This document shows, one piece after another, positions 29,640-41,179 of a stretch of DNA of 64,000 nt. Each line of letters starts with the position of its first letter. The stretch's first letter is position 1. The notes beneath the pieces were generated by a model. It saw only the letters and a list, made by a program, of their open reading frames with translations, ran no database searches and was not told the DNA's origin. The position numbers were made by a program, and so were the translations under genes. Source of the stretch: Bathynomus jamesi. Taxonomy: Eukaryota; Arthropoda; Malacostraca; Isopoda; Cirolanidae. The DNA lies in NCBI GenBank assembly GCA_023014485.1, contig JAJOZX010003218.1:288001-352000 (forward strand). Direction: 5' to 3'.

Positions 29640-31310
29640 CCTTACCTTACCTTAAAAAGGTTCCGCGCGATGATTTCTCATTTCACGAAGGTCAAGCTTG
29701 TCGCCCCTCCTCTCGAGTTGGCCTGGTGAAGTAGTGAGTTGGATTCTTGCGCTCTCCACCTCACATAGACAGGTACGCCCGGCTCATCGGGGATTGTTCT
29801 AAGCCGGCGTCTAGTCTTCTTTTGAAGATTTCCACTGCAACTCCCTTCGTGTTTCTTAGGTCTTTGGGCAATTGATTAAACAGTTTTGGTCCTCTCACTA
29901 CAAAACTATTTTCTTTCAGGGTTAAGGATGTTCCCTGTCTCGCCTTCAATTTGGGAATACGACACAGTCTACCGCTTCTACTTTCCACCGTTGTTTAGGG
30001 AGCTATGGGATTCAGAGTAAGATTAGGGACTAGTTTCTCCATTATTTTCCAAGTGTAAATAATGGTGTATCTCTCTCTTCTCCTTTCCAGTGAATATAGG
30101 TCTAGTTCTCGTAACCTTTCCCAGTAATTTAGTTCTTTGCACCCATTGATCTTGGCTGTGGAGCTTCTTTGGATCCCCTCCAGCTGTCTAATGTCTTCTT
30201 TTTTATATGGGGATGTTAGGACCGAGCAGTATTCCAATTTGGGTATTCAGGGTTTTCAGTAGAGGAATCATTACATTCCTATCCCTTCGTTTAAAGGTTC
30301 TCAATATCTGACCCGTTATTCTCTTTGCTCTGTTTACTGCTATCTTATTTTGTGTTTCAAATTTCGCATCATCTGTCATTACAACCCCTAAATCTTTTGC
30401 TCTGGAATTTCTCTGAATTTCCTGTCCATTTTGGGTATAATATTCCGTGGATTTTAGGTCCTCTCTTTTACCGTACCGTAATAGCTGAAATTTCTCGGTG
30501 TTAAACTTCATATTGTTGTCTTCCGTCCACTTGTAGATTTTGTTTATGTCGGTTTGTAGATATCCTATGTCTTCTGGGTTTCTTATTTTTCTACTGATCT
30601 TTGTGTCATCCGCAAAGGATGTTACTGTGCTGTCTCTGGTAACGTCCTCATCTATGTCAGTTAGCATGATTATGAAGAGTAGCGGAGCTAATACTGTTCC
30701 TTGTGGTACCGAGCTGAGGACCTCTGATTCTGATGAAGATACTCCTTGTACTGTAACGACTTGCCTCCGCTCACTAAGGAAATTATATATCCATTTCCCT
30801 ACTTTTCCTGTTATTCCCATATATTTCAGTTCATGTGTTATGATTCCTTGGTCACACTTGTCGAACGCTTTAGCAAAGTCTGTGTATAGTACATCATAGT
30901 TTTCATTAATTTCAAGTGAATCAATAATGTTGTTGTAGTGTTCCATTAGTTGTGATAGGCATGATCTGCCTGACCGAAACCCGTGTTCGTTATCATTGAA
31001 TTTTTTCTGAGTTTCCAAAGTCATAGATTTTCTGTCTATTCTTTCAAATATTTTAGTGAGATGAGATGTAAGCGACACTGGCCTGTAGTTTTTGGCCTCG
31101 GATAGATCTCCTCCTTTATATATTTGGACTATGTTCGCGCTCTTCAGGATGCCCGGTATTTCTCCCGTTTCTAATGATCGTCTCCATATCCAGTATAGCG
31201 GCTCAGCGATTGCATTCTTGCAGTTTTTGATCAGTGTGGCATTCCATTTATCTGGTCCTGTCGCTGAGTGTGTTTTTAGTTTCCCTATGGCTTGTTATAA
31301 TGTTATAATG
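29640..31310 (-). pseudogene. LINE-B copy 3: RT of a non-LTR retrotransposon
   Basis: The minus frame 31078-30203 carries SLTSHLTKIFERI, HGFRSGRSCLSQLMEHYN, YTDFAKAFDKCDQ, SSVPQGTVLAPL and TSFADDTKISRK; after a shift, 30237-29995 and 29988-29761 give ELNYWERLRELDLYSLERRR and ENSFVVRGPKLFNQLPKDLR to the C-terminus. It is the least broken LINE-B copy over the palm domain. The 3' end has four TTACC units (29636-29653 on +), matching the AAGGT-type tail of copy 2. 5' truncated before the endonuclease. Confidence 0.85.
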
Positions 31311-31384
31311 TTTCAGACCAACAAAGACCCTAGGATCCACTCATGGCTGGTCTACCTAACTGTGTTCGTAATTGTGTATTGTGT

Positions 31385-31440
31385 ATGTCCTCCGTGGTGG
31401 CGGAGGGAACCTACAATTTTACGTGGGTTCCGAACCACAA
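31385..31440 (-). repeat. SINE body fragment (no head)
   Basis: Reverse complement contains GTGGTTCGGAACCCACGTAA and TGTAGGTTCCCTCC, the body block of the 5S/tRNA-headed SINEs. No 5S or tRNA head is found next to it. 31441-31900 shows nothing recognisable. Confidence 0.6.
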
Positions 31441-31904
31441 GAACATAAGAAATTTATTATAAAAACTGCCTATACATTGGCAACGACCAATTTTTACAAA
31501 ACTAAATAATTATCAATTTAAAACTAATTAAGTATCGATTTAAAACTAAAGATAGAATCTCTGGATCCAGAGGATCAAGTCATAATAGACTACTATCCAC
31601 AAATATGTTACACTCTACAGTATATCTATTTATAACCGACAAGCAAATATATCAGATCCAAAGAATCCAGTCAATTTCATTACGGTATCCATCAATACTA
31701 GTACCTTGCCAACCAAAAATAAGTCACGGTCCATATCGATTGCGGACCAAGTCAAAATTTACAACCATATACATTACAATATACATACTTAGGAGAAAAG
31801 TGTAGGTGTGGCTGTAAAGACTGTACAGTAATGTAGAAATGTGTGTGCACCCATTTTGGGTCTCCCATTTCAAGGTGTTTGTGTGGCAAGTGAAGATCAT
31901 GAGT

Positions 31905-33135
31905 TTTTCAATACCTCACAGTACTATGGGGGACACCGCTCGGCAGAGGAATCTCTCTAAATGGGGTGTGTAAGGACAGAGCGTATCCCCTAACCCAAGA
32001 TGCTGCCTCCCTATATCGTGGGATTCTAGAGAAATTGGCTGCCAATTCCTTTAGGTTCTCTCTCTTTCGGGAGGGCGGGTGAAGTCTGTTGTACAAACCT
32101 GTCCCGTGGGTTACTAGGACCCCTTCCCATCCCACTCTGTCCTTTTAGCTTAGGTTAGGGATGTTCTCCTCTGACTGCAAAAAAAAAAAAAAAAAAAAAC
32201 TTTTTGTATTGTCTTTTTCTCTACTGTTACGATTAGGACGCTACTGCTATCTCATGCGTGGGAAGAGAGGCTTGGAACCTCTATAAATAACACCATTTAA
32301 CTTCAGTTGTAGGTAAATATTTAGAGGGGATAATAGCGAGTAGGATTGTTGACCATTTGGATTCCTACAAGCTACTTGGGGACTCCAACATGGGTTTAGA
32401 CGGCATAGGTCGTGTCTCACCATCATGCTCGAATTTTTCTACGTCATGTTGAGTGAGTATGATAAGAGTAGGGCGATTGATTAGAAGGCCTTTGATAAGG
32501 TACCTCACCGCCGGCTAATGGCCGAAGTGCGCGCGCTGGGTATTGGTGGGGAAGTAGGTAGGTGGATTGGAAACTGGCGAAAAATGCCACAAAGTTAATC
32601 CCTTTCGTTAGGCATATGGGCTACAATCGACGCTTACGTGATGCGGGTTCAAAGATGTCGATTTTAGAAGCATGTTTAGTTCAAATGATAACCCAACTCG
32701 CAACAATGGTTAGAAGTTGGATTAGAAACGACTAGTATATGTGGGAATTACTTTAACACGTTGATAGTTTAAGATTAAAACCTCAGAAAACTCTGCAGGA
32801 GTTCGCTTGCTCGGTGTCTCTGTGAGCAAGCTAAATATAGAGCTATTTATATATTCTCCACTTTCCTGTAAAATTTCCTTGGCTACTTTTCCAGGGTCAA
32901 GGTATTTTCTTCAACCTTTTTCCGTACCTGCCTCTGGCAGGGAGGGAGCGGAGGGTGGGGAGAGAGCCTTCTACTTTTCTATCCAGTTTTCTACTACTGC
33001 TAGCATAGTTGAAAGAAAAATAAACTTTTACAAAATTTTCACTGGCTCCCGTTGCCATTGGTACCTCCTCGGTATGGGCCGCAAGGCCTTTTGAGGTACT
33101 TCTTTTCCTTGTAACTCCTTGTAACACTTGTGTTG
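31905..33135 (+). mobile_element. CR1-1 family, internally deleted copy
   Basis: The 5' leader (about 31905-32300) matches the reverse of 13000-13290, including the ACCTCTATAAATAACACCA block. It jumps straight into RT sequence (32303-32760: HGFRRHRSCLT, KAFDKVPHRRLMAEVRALGI, then ATIDAY), skipping ORF1, the endonuclease and much of RT. The 3' end (about 33030-33128) matches the CR1-1 3' end with CCTTGTAACTCCTTGTAAC. Several internal deletions; not coding. Confidence 0.75.
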
Positions 33136-33173
33136 AGCTGTGATCTATCACCACAAAGCCTTAATTTTACTCC

Positions 33174-35860
33174 TTAAACTATACCGAGTCTATCAACATA
33201 TGCGTCTAATCGATTTTTAAACATGTTTATAGAGGTGCTACTAATTACTTCTACCGGCAAACTATTCCAGCTATTTACTATTCTATGCGTAAAAAAGTTT
33301 TTGGCAACTGCTGTCTCGAACCTTTTACTTGTCAACTTACACCCGTTATTTCTAGTCCTATTATATTGAGATATTTCGAAAAAGCTATCTCTATCAACGT
33401 TATCGAACCCATTCATAATTTTGAAAACCTGGATTAGATCACCCCTTAGCCTCCTAGTCTCGAGTGTAGTCAATTTTAACTCCTTAAGCCTATCCTCGTA
33501 CGACTTTGACCTAAGCGACGGAATCATCTTAGTTGTTCGTCTTTGAACTCTTTCGATTTTGTCTATATCTTTGCGCATATGCGGATTCCAAAATTCGACC
33601 GCGTACTCCAAATGGGGTCTATCTAATGATTTATAAAGAGGAACTATAATATCGCGCGATTTGTACTAAAAATTTCGAGCTATAAAACCTAACACTTTGT
33701 TCGCCTTATTAACCGCTGCTGTACTTTGTTTCGCTACTTTTAAATCACCAGTGACTATAACTTCTAAATCTTTTTCCTGCTCTACGCTTGTTAAATCTTT
33801 CCCTGACATATTATACGCAAAATTACCGTTACGCGAACCTATATGCAAAATTTTGCACTTATCAACGTTAAATCTCATTTGCCATGTGACTGACCAATCA
33901 ACGATTTTATTCAGATCTTCCTGGATTTTACCTCTATCTTCGTCATTAATCGCCCTACCACCCAGCTTCGTGTCATCCGCAAACTTTGAAACTGTACTGA
34001 ATAGGCCGACATCTAAATACAGAACCGTGAGGAACGCCACTCGCTACATTAGCCCAACACGACTCCCCTCCATCAACGACCACCTTCTGTTTCCTACCTC
34101 GCAACCACTCTTCGAGCCAATTTATTACTACACCCCTGATTCAATGTCTTTTGTGCGGCACGGTGTCAAACGCTTTTTGAAAATCTAAATACACTACATC
34201 AACCGCCCGATGTCTATCGTAAACGTCAACCACGCTTTGGAAAAATTCTAAAAGATTAGTTAAGCAAGATTTGTTTCGCCTAAAACCGTGCTGCGTATTT
34301 CTAACTAGTTTATGGATATGCAATTCTAAGTGTTCGACTATACGATCCCTAATTATTGATTCCAGTAGCTTACCTACAACAGATGTTAAACTGATTGGCC
34401 TATAATTTCCCGCCGCACCTTTATCGCCTTTCTTAAAGATAGGTGTTACGTTTGCTAACTTGAAATTATCTGGTACGCACCCCTCAGAAATAGACGCATT
34501 AAAAATCTTTCTTAACGGCACAACAATGCCATCTTTTAATTCTTTTAGTTGTATGGGATATATGGAATCCGGCCCCGGTCATTTACACGTTTTCATTTTA
34601 TCAATATAGCGCATTACCGCCCTTTCACTAACCACGATATTATCCAAAATATTACCATTATCAAAAGGTATGTCTATGACCGTAGGGATATTCGTTACAT
34701 CTTCTACAGTAAAAACTGACGTAAAAAATTCGTTTAGCAAGGTAGCCATTTCCTTGTTTTCAGAAACTAGATCTCCGTTTACATTTTTCAAAGGCCCCAA
34801 TACACTTTTTACTGGATTTCTATTATTGACGTATTGAAAGAATCGCTTGGGGTTTTCTTTACCGTCACGAGCTATGGAGATTTCAAATTCGCGCTTGGAC
34901 TTTTTTATTACACTTTTCGCTTCACGTCTTACAGATATGTAGTTGTTTCGTAACCACAAATTGTCTTTATCGCACTTATGTAGCCTATAAGCCCTATCTC
35001 TACTCTTTATAATGTCTCCTACTCTAGAAGTAAACCACAAGGGCTTGTTGTTTACTTTCGCACGCTTAATTTTGTACGGTACACATTCCTCATTTATAGT
35101 CCTAAATACTGTTTTGAACGAATCCCACATTAGTTTTGCATTGGAGTTCCCCATTACGTTTTCCCAATTGACGTGTGACAATTTATTTCGAAATTTACAA
35201 AAGTCTGCGTGCTGGAAGTTAGGAATTTTAGTCGAGTTAGTTGGTTTCGAGTGACTTACTGAGAGGAGAAACTCTACCATATTGTGATCGCTATTGCTTA
35301 ACGGTTCTATTACTTGAAGATCAGTAATTAGCCTATCATCCGTAGTTATTACTAAATCTAAAATACTGTCCAACCTCATAGGTTCCCTAACCTTTTGAAT
35401 AAGAAAGCTATCCTCGAGAAAATTAACTAAACGATTACCTTCTCCCTGCATTGTATGATTTGTATCGTAATTCACGTTAGCGCAATTAAAGTCACCCATA
35501 ACTAAAGCCTGCTCAATACCGATTATTCTCTTTAGTTCACGATATAACGCTTCGTCCGTATCAGCTGTTTGACTAGGGGGCCTATATATAACCGCAACAA
35601 GAAGTTTGAAATCGTTCAATTTAAGTTCTGCTATAGTCGAATCTATCGGTTCTGGAATTGTGTGCTTTACTTCTATAACGTTCGCAATATTATCTTTGAT
35701 ATACAACTTAACACCGCCTCCTCGCCTACCTATTCTGTTTTTAACAAAAAGTTTATAACCTTTAATTTGATACTCCCCTGCAAAGTCACGTATTTCAGTG
35801 CTAAGCCACGATTCACTTATCGCAATTACATCATAGTCTTTACAAGCAATTAAAAAAAAA
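33174..35860 (-). pseudogene. CR1-like ORF2 (endonuclease and RT), few lesions
   Basis: EN part: YIKDNIANVIEV, AVIYRPPSQTADTDE, VMGDFNCANVNYD, LDLVITTDD, SNSDHNMVEF. Linker: FFQYVNNRNPVKSVLGPLKN. RT: FKLANVTPIFKKGD, NYRPISLTSVVGKLLESII, QHGFRRNKSC, YLDFQKAFDTVPH, SKFADDTKLGG, DLKVAKQSTAAVNKANK, LEYAVEFWNPHMRKDI, RRLRGDLIQVFKIM. Lesions seen: TGA at 34579-34581 (same frame continues), loss of part of the palm after VPHKRH (near 34141), loss of the GPLLF segment near 34030, TAG at 33666-33668. It lies downstream of ORF1, which is intact. Confidence 0.85.
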
Positions 35861-35962
35861 ATTCGTTTATTTTATTTCGTAGGCTACGAGCATTTAGGGA
35901 TAGAACCTTCAAATTGTTTGTAACTGCGACACCTTCGCGAGCGCAGGGGAAATTTGTGGAAT

Positions 35963-36898
35963 TTACGCTGGGACCGTTCGAGTTACGGCAGCCTGAAAAG
36001 AAGAGATAGTATTATGAAATAGTCTTCCTAAACGCGCAGCTCCAACGTCATTAAGATGAAGTCCATCTTCGAGGAACAAGTCCCTCCTGCCGTAGAAACT
36101 GTTCCAAAAATTCGCAAAATTCATTCCTTCTTGTTGGCAAAGAGACTTTAGGTTATTGTTAATATAGGTCGCCTTGCTGTAGAAATCGTTTCGTTGGATA
36201 ATTCGAGGAAGTATACCTGTTAAGACAATCTTATTAGTTTTCTCCTTTAGTCGCTCTAGTAAGTCCCTGTACCTAGCCAGCAGTTCTTCCAATCTAGAAT
36301 TTAAAACGTTATTAGTACCGACATGAATAACATACGTTGTGTACTCGACGGTACCGTCTGTAAAATGGTCAACACTATTAGTTATATCCTCCACCCTTGC
36401 ACCAGGGTAGCAGTAAGGGCGCCTACGACGAGGGTTTCTCCCACAGAATTCCTCGAGCTGCCCTCGAACAATGGAATCGCCAACGAGTCGTATTTCCGGT
36501 TCATCAGCATCTTCGAAACCTAAAACAGAAAACTTATTGCTTGTTATTACTGGTAGACAAGTCTTAGGTTTTCTCAATGGGGCTCCATTACGTACTCGAA
36601 CGAAAGGTTGGGAACTAGGGGAAGAGAGAGGGCTATTAATACTATTTATATTATTAGTAGAAACTGAGGCAGGAGGGGTCGTAACTGAAGTCTCAAGGGA
36701 TTCTAATTTTGCCGTCAGGAGCATTACGCTTTCTTCAAGCCTCAACCTGGCCTCCCTCTCACGTTCTAACTCGTTCCTCAGGACTTCCATGCTTGAGCAC
36801 CACTTGCAAACTAACTGTTCATTATTATTAGCCATTGTAAACGCGTAAGCGGAAAATTTCCCTTCACAGCGACTGCAAGTACTTGACGGGGGTGCCAT
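35963..36898 (-). CDS. CR1-like ORF1 protein, intact (zinc finger, coiled coil, SGNH esterase-like)
   Basis: 311 codons, unbroken from ATG to stop. Residues ~8-35: CSRCEGKF...CKWC, a CxxC-CxxC zinc-binding pair. ~38-75: charged heptad-like stretch (ELEREREARLRLEESVMLL), likely coiled coil. ~76-130: Ser/Pro-rich linker. ~138-300: SGNH-hydrolase-like domain with LVGDSIVRGQ (block I, Ser), VIHVGTNNVLNS (block III, GTNN in place of GTND) and LEDGLHLNDVG (block V, Asp and His). CR1-type ORF1 esterases are thought to act in RNP assembly or on membranes/lipids. It is the best preserved element gene here. Expression cannot be judged. Confidence 0.85.
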   Translation of the reverse strand: MAPPSSTCSRCEGKFSAYAFTMANNNEQLVCKWCSSMEVLRNELEREREARLRLEESVMLLTAKLESLETSVTTPPASVSTNNINSINSPLSSPSSQPFVRVRNGAPLRKPKTCLPVITSNKFSVLGFEDADEPEIRLVGDSIVRGQLEEFCGRNPRRRRPYCYPGARVEDITNSVDHFTDGTVEYTTYVIHVGTNNVLNSRLEELLARYRDLLERLKEKTNKIVLTGILPRIIQRNDFYSKATYINNNLKSLCQQEGMNFANFWNSFYGRRDLFLEDGLHLNDVGAARLGRLFHNTISSFQAAVTRTVPA

Positions 36899-36998
36899 GC
36901 TTTTAATTAGTTAAAAAACAAAAAACGAGCGTTTGGAAATTAATAAATTACAACGTAGGTCTACCGCGTGCTTATTGTGCCGTCACCTGCGAAAACCC

Positions 36999-37540
36999 GC
37001 AAAAATATTCTTGAAACGCAGAAACAGGTTCTTGTAACACAATTTTATGCTAAATGAATATATAATTAAGTTACCGACGAAAGATCTGTTAAAGAAAAAG
37101 TATTAAATGAAACTTATCTGACCGCTGTTCGACTGACTTAATTCCTTTTATCCCACGGTGAGTGACCCTTCGAGAGGTCAGGTAGCGTGTGAAGGGAAAA
37201 TGAACCTTAAGAAACCTCGTTTCTGATAATTTGAAAAACAACAAAGGCAAACCAAGGTAATTTCAACCTTATGAAACCTCGTGTAGTAACAGATTCGGGA
37301 ACAAACAAGGCAATAGCCTTGGTTTAGTCAAGTAATATATTAATGAATAAATTCAATAAATGAAATATATTCGTTAATGAATGATTAGTAACACGAAATA
37401 ATGTAGTTAGAATGCACCAAACACTTTTTCTTTTTTAAGACACTTGAACGAAAACCACTTATTCACTTGGTAACACTGGACACTCGATAAAACACGTTTG
37501 TTCACAAGGAAAGACTGATCACGACTGTAATATCATCCGT
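36999..37540. other. No gene recognised (CR1-2 upstream side)
   Basis: AT-rich, with a repeated AACCTTAAGAAACCTCGT / CAACCTTATGAAACCTCGTG pair near 37203 and 37263. May be the CR1-2 leader or host intergenic DNA. Confidence 0.4.
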
Positions 37541-37544
37541 AATA

Positions 37545-37935
37545 TCACCCGTCGTAAAGTCGAAATTCGTTATCTGCCTTGCTCTTGTTCCTGGACATGA
37601 GCTCCCTACTGGCCACCTGGCCACTGATGTACGCCTCCCTCCTCTCTTGTGAGTAAACATGTTGTGCTGCTTCAGTTGTCATCCTTACACGCCTCTCTAC
37701 TGACTGTGTGTGTGAGGGCCATGCAGGAACTTCCATTGGTCTATCCAGAAACTCCTTGATTGCAGCAGTGGTGAGTGAGCAGGTCAGAGGAGGCTCAGTC
37801 ACGCCAGAGTTCCAGTTAATAAGCTCCGAGAGTTTGGTGGCATCTGGGTTGATGTCAGGAGTGTCAAATCCTACATTTTTTAGGGCAAGGAATCCAAAAA
37901 TGACATCAAAATGTGAAAAAAATTCACCCCTCCAA
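37545..37935 (-). pseudogene. Fragment of a recurrent arthropod-type protein of unknown function
   Basis: One open minus frame reads NWRGEFFSHFDVIFGFLALK, then ELINWNSGVTEPPLTCSL, VPAWPSHTQSVERRVRMTTE, AAQHVYSQERREAYISGQVA, SRELMSRNKS. The P-x-HTQ-x-VER...A..V...RR..I...ASR.LM pattern recalls the C-terminal part of uncharacterised, often multicopy arthropod proteins that I cannot name with certainty. No start, no splice borders that I trust. Probably part of an old element or a retrocopied gene piece. Confidence 0.4.
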
Positions 37936-38195
37936 TTTGGCTAATTAACCTTAAGTTATGTACAAAGCTACTGAAGTAGCCTGCATTACTTGAACTAAAT
38001 TTAGTAAATTATTTACACAATTTGCAAACACACTCTCTCATTCATTAAATTGTCCAATTTTTTCTTAAAACTAAGGAGCTACTTTCAAAAAGGTGAAGGA
38101 ACATGGTGGCTTGTTTTGTAGATTGACTGCTAATTTGTGCCTCTTCCTGGTGACAGTTGTGGAGACCTTAATTTTATTTTTATTCTTTTTTGAAG

Positions 38196-38392
38196 AATGA
38201 CCTCCACCATACTAAAACACAAGCAAATGGAGAATGTCCAAAAAACTAAAAATACAAGTGTTAAGAAGAAAAGGTCAAGTGCTGAAAGTATCTCCAGAAT
38301 TTCACTTGCATCGGGAGAGGTGACCCCAAGTAAATTTGCTCTCCCAAATCAAAGTAACTGTTTATTAGTTTCACGACCTTCCAGGCATGTTG
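38196..38392 (+). CDS. ndc80: Kinetochore protein NDC80, N-terminal tail exon (likely)
   Basis: Acceptor TTATTCTTTTTTGAAG stands just before the ATG at 38197. The frame reads VKKKRSSAESISRISLASGE, VTPSKFALPNQSN, LLVSRPSRH. A basic Ser/Arg/Lys-rich tail with R-x-S Aurora-B-like sites is what NDC80 proteins carry before the PLNDK segment, and the exon at 41180 continues with STDTLRSTSFGGRSE. The exact 3' border is unsettled: G|GTACAG at 38393 leaves phase 1, which does not match the best acceptor of the next exon; H|GTTGGT at 38389 with a 41190 acceptor would be in phase. Its place, strand and composition support NDC80, more weakly than the next two exons. Confidence 0.55.
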
Positions 38393-38412
38393 GTACAGTT
38401 TTATATAATATA

Positions 38413-38815
38413 TACAGGGTGTCCCATAAGTCTGGAACCAAGGGTAAAATAAGTAGCTCATGTTTTTCCATTTATGCAAGTGCCCATGATGTCTTTGAGT
38501 AAGGAAGAACGCATCCAAGTAATTCTGCTTGTAGGAAATCGGAGTTAGAGGGAGGTTGCTGAGGAATTTAACAGATTGCATCCGGACCGCGCGCCGATAA
38601 CACACGGCTGTGTCGACAAACTTGTAGCAAAGTTCAGGGAAACTGGATCCATAGGAGATAAACCACGCAGTGGACCTCCGAGGACATCCACCGACGATGA
38701 AACAGCCGCTACCATCCTCGCTCATTCACAAACAGTCCCCAAAAGTCTCTTCGGCGTTTTTATTGCCGTTTTTATCATTTTGCCCTATGGTTCCAGACTT
38801 ACGGGATACCCTGTA
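38413..38815 (+). mobile_element. Tc1/mariner-family element, internally deleted
   Basis: TA-flanked ends: TACAGGGTGTCCCATAAGTC at 38413 and its inverse ending at 38815. The 5' part encodes the DUF4817-type HTH in broken frames: SKEERIQVILL, then REVAEEFNRLHPDRAPITHG, VDKLVAKFRETGSIGDKPRS, GPPRTSTDDETAA (stop TAG after NRS). The catalytic core is deleted. It sits in the likely first intron of NDC80. Confidence 0.85.
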
Positions 38816-40180
38816 TACTGTGCAAATGTGTTAGACGCCTTGTACTTTGTAATACAGATAATATGGATTCATTAAAGTAATTTTATTGATTAAAAAAACT
38901 CTATTGAAGTAAGACCCAAATTATGAATGTAATTGAAAGACTGTTCCCACGAATAACATAATTTTCCCCTGATGTATGTTAATCAAATTTTAAGCAAGTG
39001 CATTCTTAACTTTTAATTTTGATCTGTTTTATGTTGTTTGTATTTTGAAGTAAAGTGATTTTTTCCCAAAATTCTTCAATATTCTTTCATAATTGCTGTA
39101 CATGAAAAACTTTTAAATGTTGGTGAAAGCCATTATTTTATCTTATGCATCATTAGGTCTAGTTGTCTTATTGGTGAACTTTAGTAATAAGCTTTTGTAC
39201 TTCCATGCATGAAATAGCTTTAAAGCACATTATTTCCGATGGAGTAAATCATACTCCAATAGTGTTATATTTAGAAGGCTATGTTCAAAGAGTAATTGAA
39301 AAAAAGCAGTTTCTGAAACGTGTTCAAAACCTAATCAAGAAATATAATGAAATTAGCACCACTGGTGGTAAAAGTACAAACAACTCACGAATCATCGTAC
39401 TAATGGGGCAGTGAAGGTGTACAATGATGTAAAATGTGCGATGATGCAGAGGTCCATTATAATATAAAATACTGTACACTGTACTTATATTAGGACGTGA
39501 CACGTACATTAATTAAGGTGTACATAATTGTGGATGAGATTGTACGTAATGCGAGTGTAGTTATTGTATTCCAGACACGCGATGAGTATCCAGAATCTCA
39601 AAAGGGCGGAAAAATACGAGTGTAATGATGTGGTGATCCAGAGGTTGATGTATGATGATTTAGAGGTTATATAATGCAAAGAAGTAGAACTGCGATCATT
39701 CACGAGTTGTCCGTAGTATGTGAAATCGCTTTTTCATTTTTCCTTATGGGTGTGCATCATTATATGTATGTATATATATAATATATATATTTATTTATTT
39801 TTCTAAGCATGTGTTCACTATATTTTGGCATCCACAATAAAGATGATATATTTTAGGTTTCCTTTGAGCACCCCTGATTTGAGAAGATATTTCTTATTTT
39901 ACGCGTATCTTTAGTGCCTCATCAAAGATTCAGATATTTTTGGGCAAGTAAATTAGGCCTCAACCTTTGAAGAAGTCTTCTTTTGTTGACTGAAATCTCA
40001 GTTCAGTTTTATCTTTAGTAAAATCTAAGGAAACCTTTTTTCATTATTACCATCATTATTATTATTATTATTGCTAAAATTTAGATTATGCATACATATA
40101 TGCATTATATATTTTTCACTTTAACTTATTTTGGCTAACTTCAAAGAAAGGTTTAGTTCATGAACTCAGACTAAAATACA
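38816..40180. other. NDC80 intron sequence; no further gene recognised
   Basis: AT-rich with small (TA)n and (ATT)n runs (39765-39795, 40050-40070). The 69-codon frame at 39205 has no splice borders or known motif and was not called. Confidence 0.5.
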
Positions 40181-41079
40181 TACAGGGTGTACATAAAGTC
40201 AGGATCTATTTTGGTGAAGCATTTGGAAATTATATGGAATTCAATCATAAAATGATAAAGTGGTAACATTTATTAAATAATTAAGAGTAGGATTCGACGT
40301 GACGCCCATCAGTATCCCTGCACAGCTCAAATCGTTCCGCAGCATTTCTAAACACATTCTGGAGCATTTGCGGGGTTATGTTATCTGCAGCAGTTCGTAT
40401 ACGTGTACGTAAGTTTTCAAGACTCGTAATCTTCGTCTGATAGACGTGCGATTTGATAAAGCCCCATGCAAAGAAATCTAAAGGGGTTAAATCCGGTGAT
40501 CTCGCTGGCCAAGGTTTGTTGCTTCCGCGTCCGATCCAGCGATTTGGAAAACGTCCATTTAGATAATCCTGAACAATTTTGGCATAGTGACAAGGAGCAC
40601 CATCATGTTGATAGACGACGGTACTAACAATCCTATCCCCGTCGTCTATCAACATGATGGTGCTCCTTGTCACTATGCCAAAATTGTTCAGGATTATCTA
40701 AATGGACGTTTTCCAAATCGCTGGATCGGACGCGGAAGCAACAAACCTTGGCCAGCGAGATCACCGGATTTAACCCCTTTAGATTTCTTTGCATGGGGCT
40801 TTATCAAATCGCGCGTCTATCAGACGAAGATTACGAGTCTTGAAAACTTACGTACACGTATACGAACTGCTGCAGATAACATAACCCCGCAAATGCTCCA
40901 GAATGTGTTTAGAAATGCTGCGGAACGATTTGAGCTGTGCAGGGATACTGATGGGCGTCACGTCGAATCCTACTCTTAATTATTTAATAAATGTTACCAC
41001 TTTATCATTTTATGATTGAATTCCATATAATTTCCAAGTGCTTCACAAAAATAGATCCTGACTTTATGTACACCCTGTA
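40181..41079. mobile_element. Snap-back Tc1/mariner, ~440-bp near-identical arms
   Basis: The ends are TACAGGGTGTACATAAAGTC and its inverse. The left arm (40181-40621) and right arm (about 40639-41079) are almost identical inverse copies of the 3' half of one transposase gene. The two frames (40673-40281 minus, 40587-40979 plus) both read QHDGAPCHYAKIVQDYL, NRWIGRGSNKPWPARSPDL, TPLDFFAWGFIKS, then the C-terminus ending ESYS. Past the shared start they differ by one residue (H/R after KS). The spacer is ~17 nt. It cannot make a whole transposase. High arm identity implies recent formation or gene conversion. Confidence 0.9.
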
Positions 41080-41179
41080 TTTTAAAAAAGAAAATTCTGT
41101 GAAGAATCTTGACTAAGTTTATCTGTTACAGTTCCTTAATTTTGACACCCTATATTTCTTTAATTTTGACCCGTTTCAG

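Larger units (their letters stand above)
33136..37000 (-). mobile_element. CR1-like LINE, copy CR1-2 (near complete)
   Basis: Minus order: 5' leader (about 37000-36899), intact ORF1 (36898-35963), ORF2 endonuclease-RT (about 35860-33174), short 3' end meeting the tail of the copy at 31905-33135. A different subfamily from CR1-1, with higher AT content. Confidence 0.8.

Noticed and set aside
38261..38725. 154-codon minus frame over NDC80 exon 1
   Set aside because: It is the opposite strand of the exon and of the mariner HTH region.
39205..39414. 69-codon frame in the NDC80 intron
   Set aside because: No splice sites, no family likeness, low-complexity AT-rich sequence.
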